This document shows, piece after piece, positions 23,963 through 34,823 of a DNA stretch of 64,000 bases. Position 1 is the stretch's first letter. The number at the start of each line of letters is the position of its first letter. The notes beneath the pieces are model-generated. The model did no database searches, was not told where the DNA came from, and saw nothing but the letters and a program-made list of their open reading frames with translations. The position numbers and the translations under genes are program-made. Source of the DNA: Dongia_B sp964406155. GTDB taxonomy: Bacteria > Pseudomonadota > Alphaproteobacteria > Dongiales > Dongiaceae. The stretch is from NCBI GenBank assembly GCA_964406155.1, contig CAYOQR010000009.1, positions 1-64,000 on the forward strand. The letters are read 5' to 3'.

Positions 23963-24808
23963 GTGACGACAGCCAATGATTTTTCGCTGCGCTTTTGGGG
24001 CGTTCGCGGATCGCTGTCCTGTCCGGGTCCGGATTACACGCGCTATGGCGGCAATACGTCATGCCTGGAAGTGCGCTGCGGCCCGCATCTGCTGATTTTC
24101 GACGGCGGCACGGGATTGCGTCCGCTGGGGCAGCATCTGTTGGCGCAATGCCCGCAATGCGGACCTGTCGATGCCGATCTCTTCTTCACCCACACCCACC
24201 TCGATCACGTGGTCGGCGTGCCGTTCTTCGCGCCCCTGTTCAAGCAGGACAGCACCCTGCGGCTCTGGGCTGGTCATCTCGAGCAGCCGCTGACATTGCG
24301 CGACGCCTTCTGCGGCATGATGGTAGAGCCGCTGTTCCCGGTGCCGCCGGATGTTTTCGTCTCCAATCCCAGCTATCACGATTTCAAGGCCGGCGAGACC
24401 TTGCAGCTTTATCCCGGCCTGCAGATCAGGACCACGCCGCTCAATCATCCCAATGGCGCGACCGGCTATCGCGTCGAATGGCAGGGCAGGTCGATCTGCT
24501 ACGTGACCGATTGCGAGCACCGGATCGGACAGCCCGACCAAGGCATCATCGACCTCATCCGTGGCACCGAGATCTTCGTCTACGACAGCACCTATACGGA
24601 TGAGGAATATCCGGCCCATGCCGGCTGGGGCCATTCGACCTGGCAGGAAGGTGCGCGCCTCGCCGATCTCGCCGGCGTGCGGACCTTCGTGCTGTTCCAT
24701 CACGATCCCGATCACACCGACGAAACCATGGACCGCATCGCCCGCGAGGCGGAGGAGCATCGCCCCGGCACTCTGGTGGCGCGCGAAGGGATGATCCTGA
24801 CGCCGTGA
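23963..24808 (+). CDS. MBL-fold metallo-hydrolase
   Basis: A 281-residue metallo-beta-lactamase-fold hydrolase. The opening FWGVRGSLSCPGPDYTRYGGNTSC is typical of the phosphodiesterase-like/PhnP-related branch, and FFTHTHLDHVVG is the HxHxDH metal motif. Later ligands are likely in NHPNGATGYR, VTDCEHR, YDSTYTDEEY, HSTW and LFHHDPDH. It may cleave a phosphodiester or related bond of a small molecule. The start is GTG at 23963, because no in-frame ATG precedes the conserved sequence. A GNAT acetyltransferase gene follows 13 bp later and is probably cotranscribed. Confidence 0.88.
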   Translation: MTTANDFSLRFWGVRGSLSCPGPDYTRYGGNTSCLEVRCGPHLLIFDGGTGLRPLGQHLLAQCPQCGPVDADLFFTHTHLDHVVGVPFFAPLFKQDSTLRLWAGHLEQPLTLRDAFCGMMVEPLFPVPPDVFVSNPSYHDFKAGETLQLYPGLQIRTTPLNHPNGATGYRVEWQGRSICYVTDCEHRIGQPDQGIIDLIRGTEIFVYDSTYTDEEYPAHAGWGHSTWQEGARLADLAGVRTFVLFHHDPDHTDETMDRIAREAEEHRPGTLVAREGMILTP

Positions 24809-24821
24809 TCGGCTGACGACG

Positions 24822-25301
24822 ATGCCAGTTCCCTTTGCCTTCCGCCTGCGCCGCCGGTTGGATGTGCCCTTGCCGAAGCCGGGCTGGCCGGCGGCAATCC
24901 GGCGATCGGCTTTTGATCCCGATCTGCATGCGGCCGGAATTCACGATCTTCTCGCGAGATCCTATGCCAATGGCGGCGGTTCGGTCGCGGATTTCCCGAT
25001 CTGGCGCGCGAAGCTGCTGCAGGATTCCGAATACGAACCCGATCTTTGTTTCCTCGCCTGCGATGACGACGGCGCGGTGATCGGCGTCGCGCAATGCTGG
25101 AGCAGTGCCTTCATCAAGGATCTTGCCGTCGATGCCGCATGGCGCCGGCGCGGTCTCGGCCGTGCTTTGCTGCTGGAGGCCTTTCAGGTCTTCCGGGCAC
25201 GCGGCGCACCGGCCGTTGAGCTGAAGGTCGAAGCGGATAATGCAACCGCGCTCGCCTTCTATCGCCGTTGCGGGATGCAGGTGGTCGAGGAGCTGGCCTA
25301 A
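24822..25301 (+). CDS. GNAT family N-acetyltransferase
   Basis: A 159-residue acetyl-CoA-dependent acetyltransferase. The core is IKDLAVDAAWRRRGLGRALLLEAFQVF, with the R-R-x-G-L-G-R pyrophosphate-binding loop of motif A, followed by VELKVEADNATALAFYRRCGMQ, a typical motif B. The length fits one GNAT domain. The acceptor substrate is unknown. It follows the MBL-fold gene by 13 bp on the same strand and converges with the LOV kinase gene. Confidence 0.88.
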   Translation: MPVPFAFRLRRRLDVPLPKPGWPAAIRRSAFDPDLHAAGIHDLLARSYANGGGSVADFPIWRAKLLQDSEYEPDLCFLACDDDGAVIGVAQCWSSAFIKDLAVDAAWRRRGLGRALLLEAFQVFRARGAPAVELKVEADNATALAFYRRCGMQVVEELA

Positions 25302-25319
25302 TCCCGGCCGGCCGGCGCT

Positions 25320-27755
25320 TTAATCGGATCCGGCCAGAGCCGGTGCGGCGGTTGTCGTCATGTCCGAAACGGCGGGCAGGGTGACGCGCACCGTGGTGCC
25401 CTTGCCCGGCTCGCCCTCAATGAGAAGCTGCCCGCCATGGCGCTCGGTCAACGCCTTGACGATGGGCAGGCCGAGGCCGGTACCCTGATGCTTGCGGGTC
25501 ATGGCGTTGTCGACCTGGCCGAAGGCCGCCAGCACTTTCGGTATATCCGCCTTGGCGATGCCGATGCCGGTATCGCGCACGGCGATTTCCACGAAAGGCG
25601 CGGCAAGCTTGTGCAGGCCGGGATCGACCGGCGTGACGCTCAGGGTGACGGCGCCGCCCGATGGCGTGAACTTGACGGCATTGGTCAGCAGATTGGTGAC
25701 GATCTGCATGGCGGCGCGGCGATCGACGAAGAGATCCGGCACCTGGTGTGCGATATCGCTGGTCAGGCGCAGGCCGCCGATGACGGCGCGGTCGCGCACC
25801 AGCCGCAGGCAGGCATCGACCAGTCCGGCCGCGGCGCAGCGTTCCGGCGCCAGGGTGTAATGCCCGGCCTCGATCTTCGACAGATCGAGGAGGTCGTTGA
25901 TCAAGGACAGCAGAAGCTGGCCGCTGTCATGAATGTCGCTGGCATAGCCTTCGTATTGCGGCGCCCCTAACTGACCGAACAGACCCATCCGCATCACCTG
26001 GGAGAAGCCGATGATGGCATTCAGTGGCGTGCGCAGCTCATGGCTGATATTGGCCAGGAACTCCGTCTTCGAGCGGTTGGCGAGCTCGGCCTGGTTCTTT
26101 GCGTCGCGCAGCGATTCTTCGGTGCGGATGCGTGCGGTGACGTCGCTGATGATGCCGATGAACTGCCGCACGCTGCCATCGGCTTCGACCACCGGGCTGA
26201 TATGCAGGTCGTTCCAGAACAGCTTGCCGTCCTTGCGGTAGTTCCGCAGCGTCACCTGAACCGGCCGACGTTGCTCGATGGCCCGGCGGATGCGTTCCAG
26301 CGTGCCGGGATCGCTGTCGCGGCCCTGCAGGAAGCGGCAATTGCGGCCGATCGCCTCGTCGGCGCTGTAGCCGGTGATCCGGCAGAAGGCGGCATTGACG
26401 AAGGTGATCGGCTGATCCTCGGCCAAAGCGTCGCAGATCAGCACGCCGCTCGCCACCGAGGCGATGGCGGTGGCGAGGACCGCGTTGCGTTCCGCCAGTT
26501 CGGTCAGGCGCAATTCGCGTGTCTTCATGGCGGTGATATCGCTGACGATGCGCAACGTGCCGCCATCGCTGGCACGGGATTCGATCAGCCGCAGCCATTG
26601 TCCGTTGGTGCGCCGTATCTCCTGGCGCCAGGGCAGATGCCGGTGCCGGTCCAGCAGATCGGCGATGGTCGCTTCCGGATCGCCGGGCGCCCCGGCATCG
26701 GGAGCAGCGGAACCGGCGATAACGGCATCGGGTGATGCCGCCGGCGCCCTCGATGCGGCCGTGGCGCCGCGCCGCAATACGTCCAGCCGCATGAGATCGG
26801 CATAAGCGGCGCCCGGCTTCAACGCCTCGGCGAACTCGGCATGCAGGTCGCGATAAACCGCATTGACCGCGACGAGGCGGTCGGCCGCGTCAAACACCGC
26901 GATGCCTTCCGGCAGATCGGCGATGGTGCGCTGCAGGATGGCGGGATTGGGCTTGGCGCTGGCCTGAAACGGCATCTCAGAGGCGTGGCTGACCGGGGCG
27001 ATCTTGCCTTCGCTGGCGATCGACAATGTCTCGCTGGGCTTGTCCTGGCGCCGATTGGCTGTCGGGCGCTCCTCCAGGCGCAGGAGATGGATGATCCCCA
27101 GGCAGGTTGGGATATGCAAAGCGGCGATGACCACCGCCGGCCAGGCGGCGGCATAGGCGCCCTGGGCCAGGGCGCTGCCGGCGAGGCAGAGAAGCGGCAG
27201 GGCCGGCCACAAAGCCGCCAGGCCGCGGCGGCCGAAAGCGCGCTGCCAGGCCGGCGGCAGATCGATGCGCGGCAGCCAGAACCGCTGGGCCGACAGCAGC
27301 CAGACCGGCAGCAACAGCAGGACGGCGCTCCAGGCCGAGAGACCGAGGAAGGGCAGGGCTCCCAGCAGCAGCAAGGCGCCGGCGGCGAGGCCGATGAGGC
27401 GGTCATAGAAGGCGACGCCGAGGACCAGCAGGGCGGCGCCGTGCAAGGGCAAAGCGCGGGCCCAGGCCGTGCCCCACCAGCCGATGCCGGGTGTTCCTGG
27501 CATCGGGATCCCTGGCATTGAGGCGGCCAAGCTATAATGGCCGGCGACGAAAAGGAGGAGGGCCGCGAGGCCGAAGACGCCGCCGCAGAGGCTGCGCCCC
27601 AGCCGTCCATAACCCTCCAGCCGCCGGCCGCCGAAGCCGCGATAGGCGGCGATGGCAGCGAGGCCGAGGGTCAGGTCGAGCAGCAGGCGGACCGGGTCGA
27701 GCCAAGCCGCGACCGGCGCCGCGCCGAGATGGGGCGTGAGGAGATCGGGGGTCAC
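25320..27755 (-). CDS. Membrane-bound PAS/LOV sensor histidine kinase
   Basis: An 811-residue sensor kinase. About seven hydrophobic segments fill residues 15-225, followed by a PAS-like domain (about 275-415). A second PAS (about 430-555) carries GRNCRFLQGRDSD, the LOV flavin-binding core, with candidate adduct Cys 473. The kinase core follows: ISHELRTPLN with phospho-acceptor His 572, an N-box at NLLTNAVKFTPSGG, then DTGIGIAKADIPK and GTGLGLPIVKAL. Blue-light or redox sensing through FMN is inferred from the LOV motif. No response regulator gene is adjacent. The start is GTG at 27755, since no earlier suitable ATG exists before the membrane region. Confidence 0.88.
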   Translation of the reverse strand: MTPDLLTPHLGAAPVAAWLDPVRLLLDLTLGLAAIAAYRGFGGRRLEGYGRLGRSLCGGVFGLAALLLFVAGHYSLAASMPGIPMPGTPGIGWWGTAWARALPLHGAALLVLGVAFYDRLIGLAAGALLLLGALPFLGLSAWSAVLLLLPVWLLSAQRFWLPRIDLPPAWQRAFGRRGLAALWPALPLLCLAGSALAQGAYAAAWPAVVIAALHIPTCLGIIHLLRLEERPTANRRQDKPSETLSIASEGKIAPVSHASEMPFQASAKPNPAILQRTIADLPEGIAVFDAADRLVAVNAVYRDLHAEFAEALKPGAAYADLMRLDVLRRGATAASRAPAASPDAVIAGSAAPDAGAPGDPEATIADLLDRHRHLPWRQEIRRTNGQWLRLIESRASDGGTLRIVSDITAMKTRELRLTELAERNAVLATAIASVASGVLICDALAEDQPITFVNAAFCRITGYSADEAIGRNCRFLQGRDSDPGTLERIRRAIEQRRPVQVTLRNYRKDGKLFWNDLHISPVVEADGSVRQFIGIISDVTARIRTEESLRDAKNQAELANRSKTEFLANISHELRTPLNAIIGFSQVMRMGLFGQLGAPQYEGYASDIHDSGQLLLSLINDLLDLSKIEAGHYTLAPERCAAAGLVDACLRLVRDRAVIGGLRLTSDIAHQVPDLFVDRRAAMQIVTNLLTNAVKFTPSGGAVTLSVTPVDPGLHKLAAPFVEIAVRDTGIGIAKADIPKVLAAFGQVDNAMTRKHQGTGLGLPIVKALTERHGGQLLIEGEPGKGTTVRVTLPAVSDMTTTAAPALAGSD

Positions 27756-27978
27756 CGGCTCAGCTCTTTCACCAATTCAGTCATCCGCGCCGATCCAACG
27801 CCGTATCACCGCTTTCCGTCCCGTGCTCGCGCCACCATCCGGCGGCGACGCAGTATTGCGGACGAATTCTCACACGGAAATCCCCGTAACAGGACAAAAT
27901 TAACGGATAATTAGCAGGAAAATATGACGCGGCTGGGCTGTGCGGGGATCGGCGATAGCCGGATGCCGTCGTGGTGGC

Positions 27979-29433
27979 TCACGGCAGGTTATCCGAGGTC
28001 AGTTTATCCGAGGTCAGCCGCCGGGCCTCTGCCGTCAACCAATCCCGGCATTGCCGCCAGTCCCCGGTAGTTCGGCGGGCGGCGGCGATGGCAGCGGCGC
28101 GCAGGGGCTGTGCCCAGGTACCCTTCCCGGCAAAGGCGATCAGGTCGTCCGCCGTGGCCGATCCCTGCCGGCCGGCGGAGCGCAGATGCGCCCAGGCGGT
28201 CAGCCGTCCCATGGCGACGATGCTTTCCAGCAAGGCCTCGGGATCGAGCCGGCCCCGGTCTTCCAGGATCTTCGCGAGGTCGAGCTTGTCCGCCTCCGGC
28301 TGCAACTCCCGCAAGGTGAAGCTTCGACCGCCGATCTCCACGGCCGTCAGCAGTGCCGGGGGCACCGCCTGCAGCCGGGTCTCGATCGCGACGATGCGCT
28401 CGGCCTCGCTGGCGAAACGCGGCTGCTTCTCGCGGAGATACGGTGACAGGGCCGAGCCTGGCTGTGCCTTCAGATCGAGCAGCAGCAGATCGCCCTCGGT
28501 GGTGATCGGCTGATCCCGCCGATGCTCCCCCGGAGGTGCCCCCGGTGCTCCCCCTGGGCGCTCCCCGTCGTGCGTTCTGGCGTGCGTTCTGGCGCGCGTT
28601 CTGGCGCGCTTGCCGTGGCGGGCCGTGCCCTTCGGCGGGGCCACCCGGATCAGCGTGCAGAAACGCGGCAGACCCAGCGTTCCCAGCCCGGCTACCCGCC
28701 AGGCGATATCGAGAATCGTCCAATGACCGCCGCCATCCTGTGCATGCTGCCGGCCGATCCGGGTGACGGCACGCTCGACCTGCCGGCGCCAATCGGGTGG
28801 GGGTGTCAGGAATTTGCCGCTGTCGAGGCGCAGGAAGCGATAGTCCTCGCCGGTCCCGCCGCTATTCTTCCCGCCGCTATTCTTTCCGCCGCTGTCTCCA
28901 CCGCCGACGCGGCTGCGCAGCCAGGGGCTGCCATGGCCGTCGTCGATCTGCCGGCGCTCGAGATTGAACATGAGGTCGCCGATCAGCCCGCCGGCGAGAC
29001 GCCGTTCCAGCCAATAGGCCTTGCCGGCGGCGAGTGCCTCGACATAGGCGGCGAGATAGGTGCCGGCCAGCCGCTCCGCCATCCGCGCCGGCAGATGCAG
29101 CAGCGGCATCGCCAGATGCAGCCCGGCCAGGAAACGCAGCAGATCGCGGCTGGCGGGACCCAAGGCGCCCTCATCGAAATCGCCGAGATCGAAATAGGTG
29201 AGACGATTATCACCGCGATAGGTGCCGAAATTCTCCAGATGCAGATCGCCGTTCAGCCAGACAGCAGGAAAGCGCCCGAGTCCCTTCGGGAAATCGGCAT
29301 GGAACAGATGGACGGTGCCACGGAAGAAGGCGAAGGGATCGGCCGCCATGCGCTGATATTTGCGGGCGAGCAAGGCCGGCACGCGGCCCGTGTTATAGGC
29401 AGTGAGACCGTCGATCAACCGCGACGTCGTCAT
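27979..29433 (-). CDS. DUF2252 family protein
   Basis: A 484-residue protein of the DUF2252 family, which has a kinase-like fold of unestablished function. Typical family sequence: FRGTVHLFHADF, VWLNGDLHLENFGTYRG and YFDLGDFDEGALGPASRDLLRF (the HLENFG and DxxDFDE elements resemble phosphotransferase catalytic motifs). Two low-complexity insertions are seen, a GGKNS-type repeat near residue 210 and an Arg/Thr/His-rich repeat near residue 305, both coded by short tandem DNA repeats. The ATG at 29433 has GGGGAGG just upstream; longer starts are unlikely. Confidence 0.85.
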   Translation of the reverse strand: MTTSRLIDGLTAYNTGRVPALLARKYQRMAADPFAFFRGTVHLFHADFPKGLGRFPAVWLNGDLHLENFGTYRGDNRLTYFDLGDFDEGALGPASRDLLRFLAGLHLAMPLLHLPARMAERLAGTYLAAYVEALAAGKAYWLERRLAGGLIGDLMFNLERRQIDDGHGSPWLRSRVGGGDSGGKNSGGKNSGGTGEDYRFLRLDSGKFLTPPPDWRRQVERAVTRIGRQHAQDGGGHWTILDIAWRVAGLGTLGLPRFCTLIRVAPPKGTARHGKRARTRARTHARTHDGERPGGAPGAPPGEHRRDQPITTEGDLLLLDLKAQPGSALSPYLREKQPRFASEAERIVAIETRLQAVPPALLTAVEIGGRSFTLRELQPEADKLDLAKILEDRGRLDPEALLESIVAMGRLTAWAHLRSAGRQGSATADDLIAFAGKGTWAQPLRAAAIAAARRTTGDWRQCRDWLTAEARRLTSDKLTSDNLP

Positions 29434-29581
29434 GCCGCCTCCCCAAACCATCGCCCTTGGATCCATTGCTTCTGATCGGCGCTCGTTTGTTGGCGCCGTC
29501 ATCCCCAGGTTACGCCCATCCTCGCGCGATGCGAAGCGTAACCGTCACCCGCATTGCTCTCGTCTTACCGATTGGATCCGG

Positions 29582-31309
29582 TCAGGCGGCGACCAGTTCG
29601 AAGCGATCGACATCGACCAGGCCCTGATCGGTGATCTTGAGATGCGGAATGACCGGCAAGGGCAGGAAGGCCATCTGCAGGAAGGGTTCGGCCAGCGGGC
29701 AGCCGAGATCGCGGACACCCTGGCGCAAGGCGCGGATCTGCTCGGCGACCGTCGTGAAGTCACGATCGCTCATCAGCCCGGCCAAGGGCAGCGGCATCTC
29801 GGCGACGACACGGCCGCCCTCGGCGGCGACGAAGCCGCCACCGAGCTCGATCAGGCGATTGACCGCCAGCGCCATGTCGGCATCGCTGGCGCCGGCGACG
29901 CAGACATTGTGGCTGTCATGGCCGACCGAGGAGGCCATGGCACCGCGCGGCAGCTTCAGACCGCGCACGAAACCGCGTCCGACCGCGCTGTTGCGGCCCT
30001 TGCTGCCGGTCCGGCCGTGGCGCTCCAGCACGCAGACCTTGAGGACGTCATTGGCGATATCGACTTGGCGCTCACCCTGGCGATAAGGCAGCGACAAGGT
30101 GAGGAAGTCGGTCAGCACCTGGCCCTCGCGCAAGCCGATCACCGGGCCGCTGGGGCCGCCGGCGGCGACGCGGAAGAGATCCGCCGAAACCGGCGCGAGC
30201 TTGATCGACTGGCGACCGATCGCCTCGGGCATGCGCCGCGTCGCGAACAGCTCGTCGTCCACGAGGCGGCCGGCGGCGATGACGCTGTGAATGGCACAGC
30301 TTTCAAGATCGTCCAGCAGGACGATGTCGGCGCGCTGGCCCGGCGCGATCAGGCCGCGATCGCGCAGGCCGAAACCGCGCGCCGCCGACCAGCTCGCCAG
30401 GCGGTAGACATCGGCGGGCTTGGCGCCAAGCCGGATCGCCTCGCGGATCAGGTAGTCGATATGGCCTTCCTCGGCGATGTCGAGGGGGTTGCGGTCATCG
30501 GTGCAGAAGCCGAGGAAGGGCGCGGTCGTCGTCGAGATGATGCTGTGCAGGGCATGGAGGTCCTTGCAGGCGCTGCCTTCGCGGATGAAGACCTGCATGC
30601 CCTTGCGCAGTTTCTCCCAGGCCTCGTTGACATTGGTGGTCTCGTGGCAGTTGCGGATGCCGCAGGCGAGATAGGCGTTGAGGGCGTGGCCGCCCAGCAG
30701 CGGCGCATGGCCGTCGATATGACCGTCCCAGAAGGCCTCGATCTTATCGAGCACTTTGGGGTCCTTGTGGAGGAGGCCCGGCACGTTCATGAATTCGGCG
30801 AGGCCGAGCGTCTTCGGGTGATCGCGGAAGGGCAGCAGATCGGCTGCATCGAGCCGCCCGCCCGCTGTTTCCAGATGCGTCGCCGGCACGCAGGAGGAGA
30901 GCTGCACGCGCAGATCCATCGCCGTCTCGACGGCACTGTCGAGGAAGAATTTCAGCCCGGCGACGCCCAGCACATTGCTGAGCTCGTGCGGATCGCAAAC
31001 CGCCGTGGTGGTGCCGCGCGGCAGGACGCAGGCGTCGAATTCCGCCGGGGCGATCAGGCTCGATTCCACATGCAGGTGGCAATCGACGAAGCCCGGCACG
31101 GCGATGCGGCCCTGCATGTCGATCTCGCGCCGGCCGCGATACGCGTCATAGGTGCCGACGATGCGGTCGCCGCAGATGGCGATGTCGCCCTTGGCGATCT
31201 CGGCGGTGACGACATTGAGGAAGCGCCCGTTCCTCAGGACGAGATCCGCCTCGGCCCGGCCCATGCCCTGGTCGATGATGCGTTCGATACGCTGGCGTTT
31301 TTCATTCAT
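29582..31309 (-). CDS. ade: Adenine deaminase
   Basis: A 575-residue amidohydrolase-superfamily enzyme converting adenine to hypoxanthine in purine salvage. Visible motifs are VPGFVDCHLHVESS (metal-binding HxH), TTTAVCDPHELSNV, the central GHALNAYLACGIRNCHETTN, and FCTDDRNPLDIAEEGHIDYLIREAI. The C-terminal part has the MALAVNRLIELGGG segment characteristic of this family. The length is normal for Ade. The start at 31309 (MNEKRQRIERIIDQG) is where homology begins; an upstream extension is open but not conserved. It is divergent from the alcohol dehydrogenase gene. Confidence 0.93.
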   Translation of the reverse strand: MNEKRQRIERIIDQGMGRAEADLVLRNGRFLNVVTAEIAKGDIAICGDRIVGTYDAYRGRREIDMQGRIAVPGFVDCHLHVESSLIAPAEFDACVLPRGTTTAVCDPHELSNVLGVAGLKFFLDSAVETAMDLRVQLSSCVPATHLETAGGRLDAADLLPFRDHPKTLGLAEFMNVPGLLHKDPKVLDKIEAFWDGHIDGHAPLLGGHALNAYLACGIRNCHETTNVNEAWEKLRKGMQVFIREGSACKDLHALHSIISTTTAPFLGFCTDDRNPLDIAEEGHIDYLIREAIRLGAKPADVYRLASWSAARGFGLRDRGLIAPGQRADIVLLDDLESCAIHSVIAAGRLVDDELFATRRMPEAIGRQSIKLAPVSADLFRVAAGGPSGPVIGLREGQVLTDFLTLSLPYRQGERQVDIANDVLKVCVLERHGRTGSKGRNSAVGRGFVRGLKLPRGAMASSVGHDSHNVCVAGASDADMALAVNRLIELGGGFVAAEGGRVVAEMPLPLAGLMSDRDFTTVAEQIRALRQGVRDLGCPLAEPFLQMAFLPLPVIPHLKITDQGLVDVDRFELVAA

Positions 31310-31528
31310 TGGCGTTTCTCGGTCATGCGATCCTGCCGATGAGGTGAGGGCCTGCCGATATGGGACCTGCCGCTCCCGGAAGCGGCCCGACAATGATTGA
31401 GTCTAGCACCCGGCCGGCAACCGGTGGAATGCGGAAGATGCAGGTCGGATGCGGCAGATCGCGGTAGCCGGGGGGCCCGGGCTGTTTTATTTTTCCTCAA
31501 TTCCGCGCCAACAGAAGGTAAAGCCGTC

Positions 31529-32569
<1,041 letters not shown>

Positions 32570-32772
32570 GGGATCGCAGCCAACGATCTCAAGCGGACTA
32601 TCTTGGTATGCGCTGGGGTGGCTCGGTGCTCGGCTACGGCAATCGCCCGTGCGATATCTTCGCCGACACAGCATCGCTGGCGGAGGCAGAGCGGTACAAG
32701 CGGGGGCGGTCTTCCTGGATTCGCATATCACTTTCGGCTAACTTCGCGGATAACGAGTGGAGACCGGCCGCA

Positions 32773-33237
32773 TTGAACTGGACAAAGCTGAAGCAGCGCA
32801 TTGAGTCGAGATTCATCCCGGAGCTTAAGGGACGCGTAGAAGTCTATACCACGTGTTACCGGCGGGCGCATGACGACGAAGGAGAGCTGTTCGTTACACT
32901 GGACGGCCAGAAAATCTATGGCGCTGCCCAGTATACTTACTGGAACGAAAGAGCCATTAAGTGCGCCAATGTTCAAACAGAAGCTGCAGACCCTAAGCTG
33001 CGAGAGCAGGAAATCGAAGACCTATTGACGGCGGAAGGTGTGATCCCCCATCGGGTCCTGACGAAAGCTGCTTTTGACTCGCTCAATCAGCCTATCGAAG
33101 ACATGCTCGCGAGCGTGCATCCCTTCATCCGTGGCCTTGCGGTTCTCGATACCCGCTGTGGAAGACGGCGTCTTGCGAAAATCGACGCGGACAACGAGCA
33201 TCCATTTGTGCGTCGGCTCCTTGTCTTGCGGCAGTAA
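32773..33237 (+). CDS. SF0329 family-like protein of unknown function
   Basis: A 154-residue protein if read from the TTG at 32773 (NWTKLKQRIESRF...). From there the sequence LKGRVEVYTTCYRRAHDDEGELFVTLDGQKIYG matches the pattern I recall for the SF0329 family. GGAG lies 10 bp before the TTG, and the 55 residues encoded upstream (from an ATG at 32608) look unlike protein. Base composition is visibly less GC-rich than in its neighbours, which suggests acquisition by transfer. It lies between the alcohol dehydrogenase and comM genes. Function is unknown. Confidence 0.65.
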   Translation: MNWTKLKQRIESRFIPELKGRVEVYTTCYRRAHDDEGELFVTLDGQKIYGAAQYTYWNERAIKCANVQTEAADPKLREQEIEDLLTAEGVIPHRVLTKAAFDSLNQPIEDMLASVHPFIRGLAVLDTRCGRRRLAKIDADNEHPFVRRLLVLRQ

Positions 33238-33243
33238 CGCTAT

Positions 33244-34779
33244 CTAGTGTCCGACGCCGACCCTTCGATACGTCAGCGCCTCGGCAATCTGGGTTTGGCC
33301 AATCGTGTCCTTGCTGGCGAGATCGGCAAGCGTGCGGGCGACGCGGAGCACGCGGTGATAGCCGCGCGCCGATAGTTTGAAATTCTCGACGGCGCGGGTC
33401 AGCAGTGCGCGGCCGGCCTGGTCGGGTGCGGCGATCTTTTCCAGGATCTCGCCGTCGGCCTCGGCATTGGTCGTGCCCGAGTTGTTGGCGATGACGCCGC
33501 TCCGGATCAAGGCGACGTAGCGCTCGCGCTGGAGTTCGCGGGCCCGGGCGATGCGGCCGGCGACCTCGGCGCTCCCCTCGGTTGGGGGCGGCAGGCTGAG
33601 ATCGGCGGCACTGACGGCCGGCACATCGACATGGAGATCGATGCGGTCGAGCAGGGGGCCGGAGAGCTTCGCCTGATAATCCTGGCCGCAGCGCGGGGCC
33701 TTGCCGCAGCCGAGCGTGGGATCGCCGAGATGGCCGCAGCGGCAGGGATTCATCGCCGCCACCAATTGCACCCGTGCGGGATAGGTGACATGGGCATTGG
33801 CGCGGGCGATGGAGACGCGGCCGGCCTCCAGCGGTTGGCGCAGGGCCTCAAGCGTCGCGCGCTGAAACTCCGGCAATTCGTCGAGGAAGAGCACACCCTG
33901 ATGGGCCAGCGACATTTCACCGGGCCGGGCCTTGGTGCCGCCGCCGACCAGGGCCGGCAGGGTGGCGGAATGATGCGGGTCGCGGAAGGGGCGGCGGCGC
34001 AGCAGCTTGCCGTCGGTCAACTGCCCGGCGAGGCTGTGGATCATGCTGACCTCCAGTGCCTCCGCTGGTTCGAGGGGCGGCAGCAGGCCGGGCAGGCGCG
34101 CCGCCAGCATCGATTTGCCGGAACCGGGTGGGCCGATCATCAGCAGGTTGTGATTCCCGGCGGCGGCGATCTCCACGGCTCGCTTGGCGCTTTCCTGGCC
34201 TTTGATGTCGCGGAGATCGAGAACCGGGCCGTCATCCTCGGCGATGCGCGGCACCGGCGCGGCGAGGATCTGGGTGCCCTTCAGGTGATTCATCAGGGCG
34301 ATGAGATTGGGCGGGGCGACCACCTCGATCTCGCCGGCCCAGGCGGCCTCGCCGCCTTGCTTCGCCGGACAGATCAGGCTCAGCTCCTCGCGCGCCGCAT
34401 AGGTGGCGGCGGGGAGCACGCCGGCGACCGGCGCGATGCCGCCATCGAGGCCGAGCTCGCCCAGCACCACATGGCCGGCGATGTCGTCGGCCGCGATGAC
34501 GCCCATCGCCGCCAGCAAACCGAGCGCGATGGGCAGGTCGAAATGGCTGCCTTCCTTCAGGAGATCGGCCGGCGCCAGATTGACGGTGATGCGCTGCGGC
34601 GGCAAAGCGAGGCCGATGGCGACGAGGGCCGCGCGCACCCGCTCGCGGCTCTCGCCCACCGCCTTGTCGGGCAAGCCGACCACGCTGAAAGCCGGCAGCC
34701 CGCCGGCTACCTGGACCTGTACGTCGACAGGCAGCACCTCGATGCCCTGAAAAGCAACGGTGCGAACACGCGCAACCAT
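33244..34779 (-). CDS. comM: YifB family Mg-chelatase-like AAA ATPase (ComM)
   Basis: A 511-residue protein with an N-terminal Lon-protease-like fold (MVARVRTVAFQGIEVLPVDVQVQ... RITVNLAPADLLKEGSHFDLPIAL), an AAA+ Mg-chelatase core with P-loop GPPGSGKS (about 216-223), the Walker B region VLFLDELPEF, a cysteine cluster (NPCRCGHLGDP... CGKAPRCGQDY) and the C-terminal ARTLADLASKD helical module. ComM is a helicase that promotes branch migration during integration of transformed DNA in naturally competent bacteria. The length is normal. The ATG at 34779 was preferred to the GTG at 34782. Confidence 0.94.
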   Translation of the reverse strand: MVARVRTVAFQGIEVLPVDVQVQVAGGLPAFSVVGLPDKAVGESRERVRAALVAIGLALPPQRITVNLAPADLLKEGSHFDLPIALGLLAAMGVIAADDIAGHVVLGELGLDGGIAPVAGVLPAATYAAREELSLICPAKQGGEAAWAGEIEVVAPPNLIALMNHLKGTQILAAPVPRIAEDDGPVLDLRDIKGQESAKRAVEIAAAGNHNLLMIGPPGSGKSMLAARLPGLLPPLEPAEALEVSMIHSLAGQLTDGKLLRRRPFRDPHHSATLPALVGGGTKARPGEMSLAHQGVLFLDELPEFQRATLEALRQPLEAGRVSIARANAHVTYPARVQLVAAMNPCRCGHLGDPTLGCGKAPRCGQDYQAKLSGPLLDRIDLHVDVPAVSAADLSLPPPTEGSAEVAGRIARARELQRERYVALIRSGVIANNSGTTNAEADGEILEKIAAPDQAGRALLTRAVENFKLSARGYHRVLRVARTLADLASKDTIGQTQIAEALTYRRVGVGH

Positions 34780-34823
34780 CACGGACTCACATCAGGAACG
34801 AAGTGTACGACCAAGAACATCAT

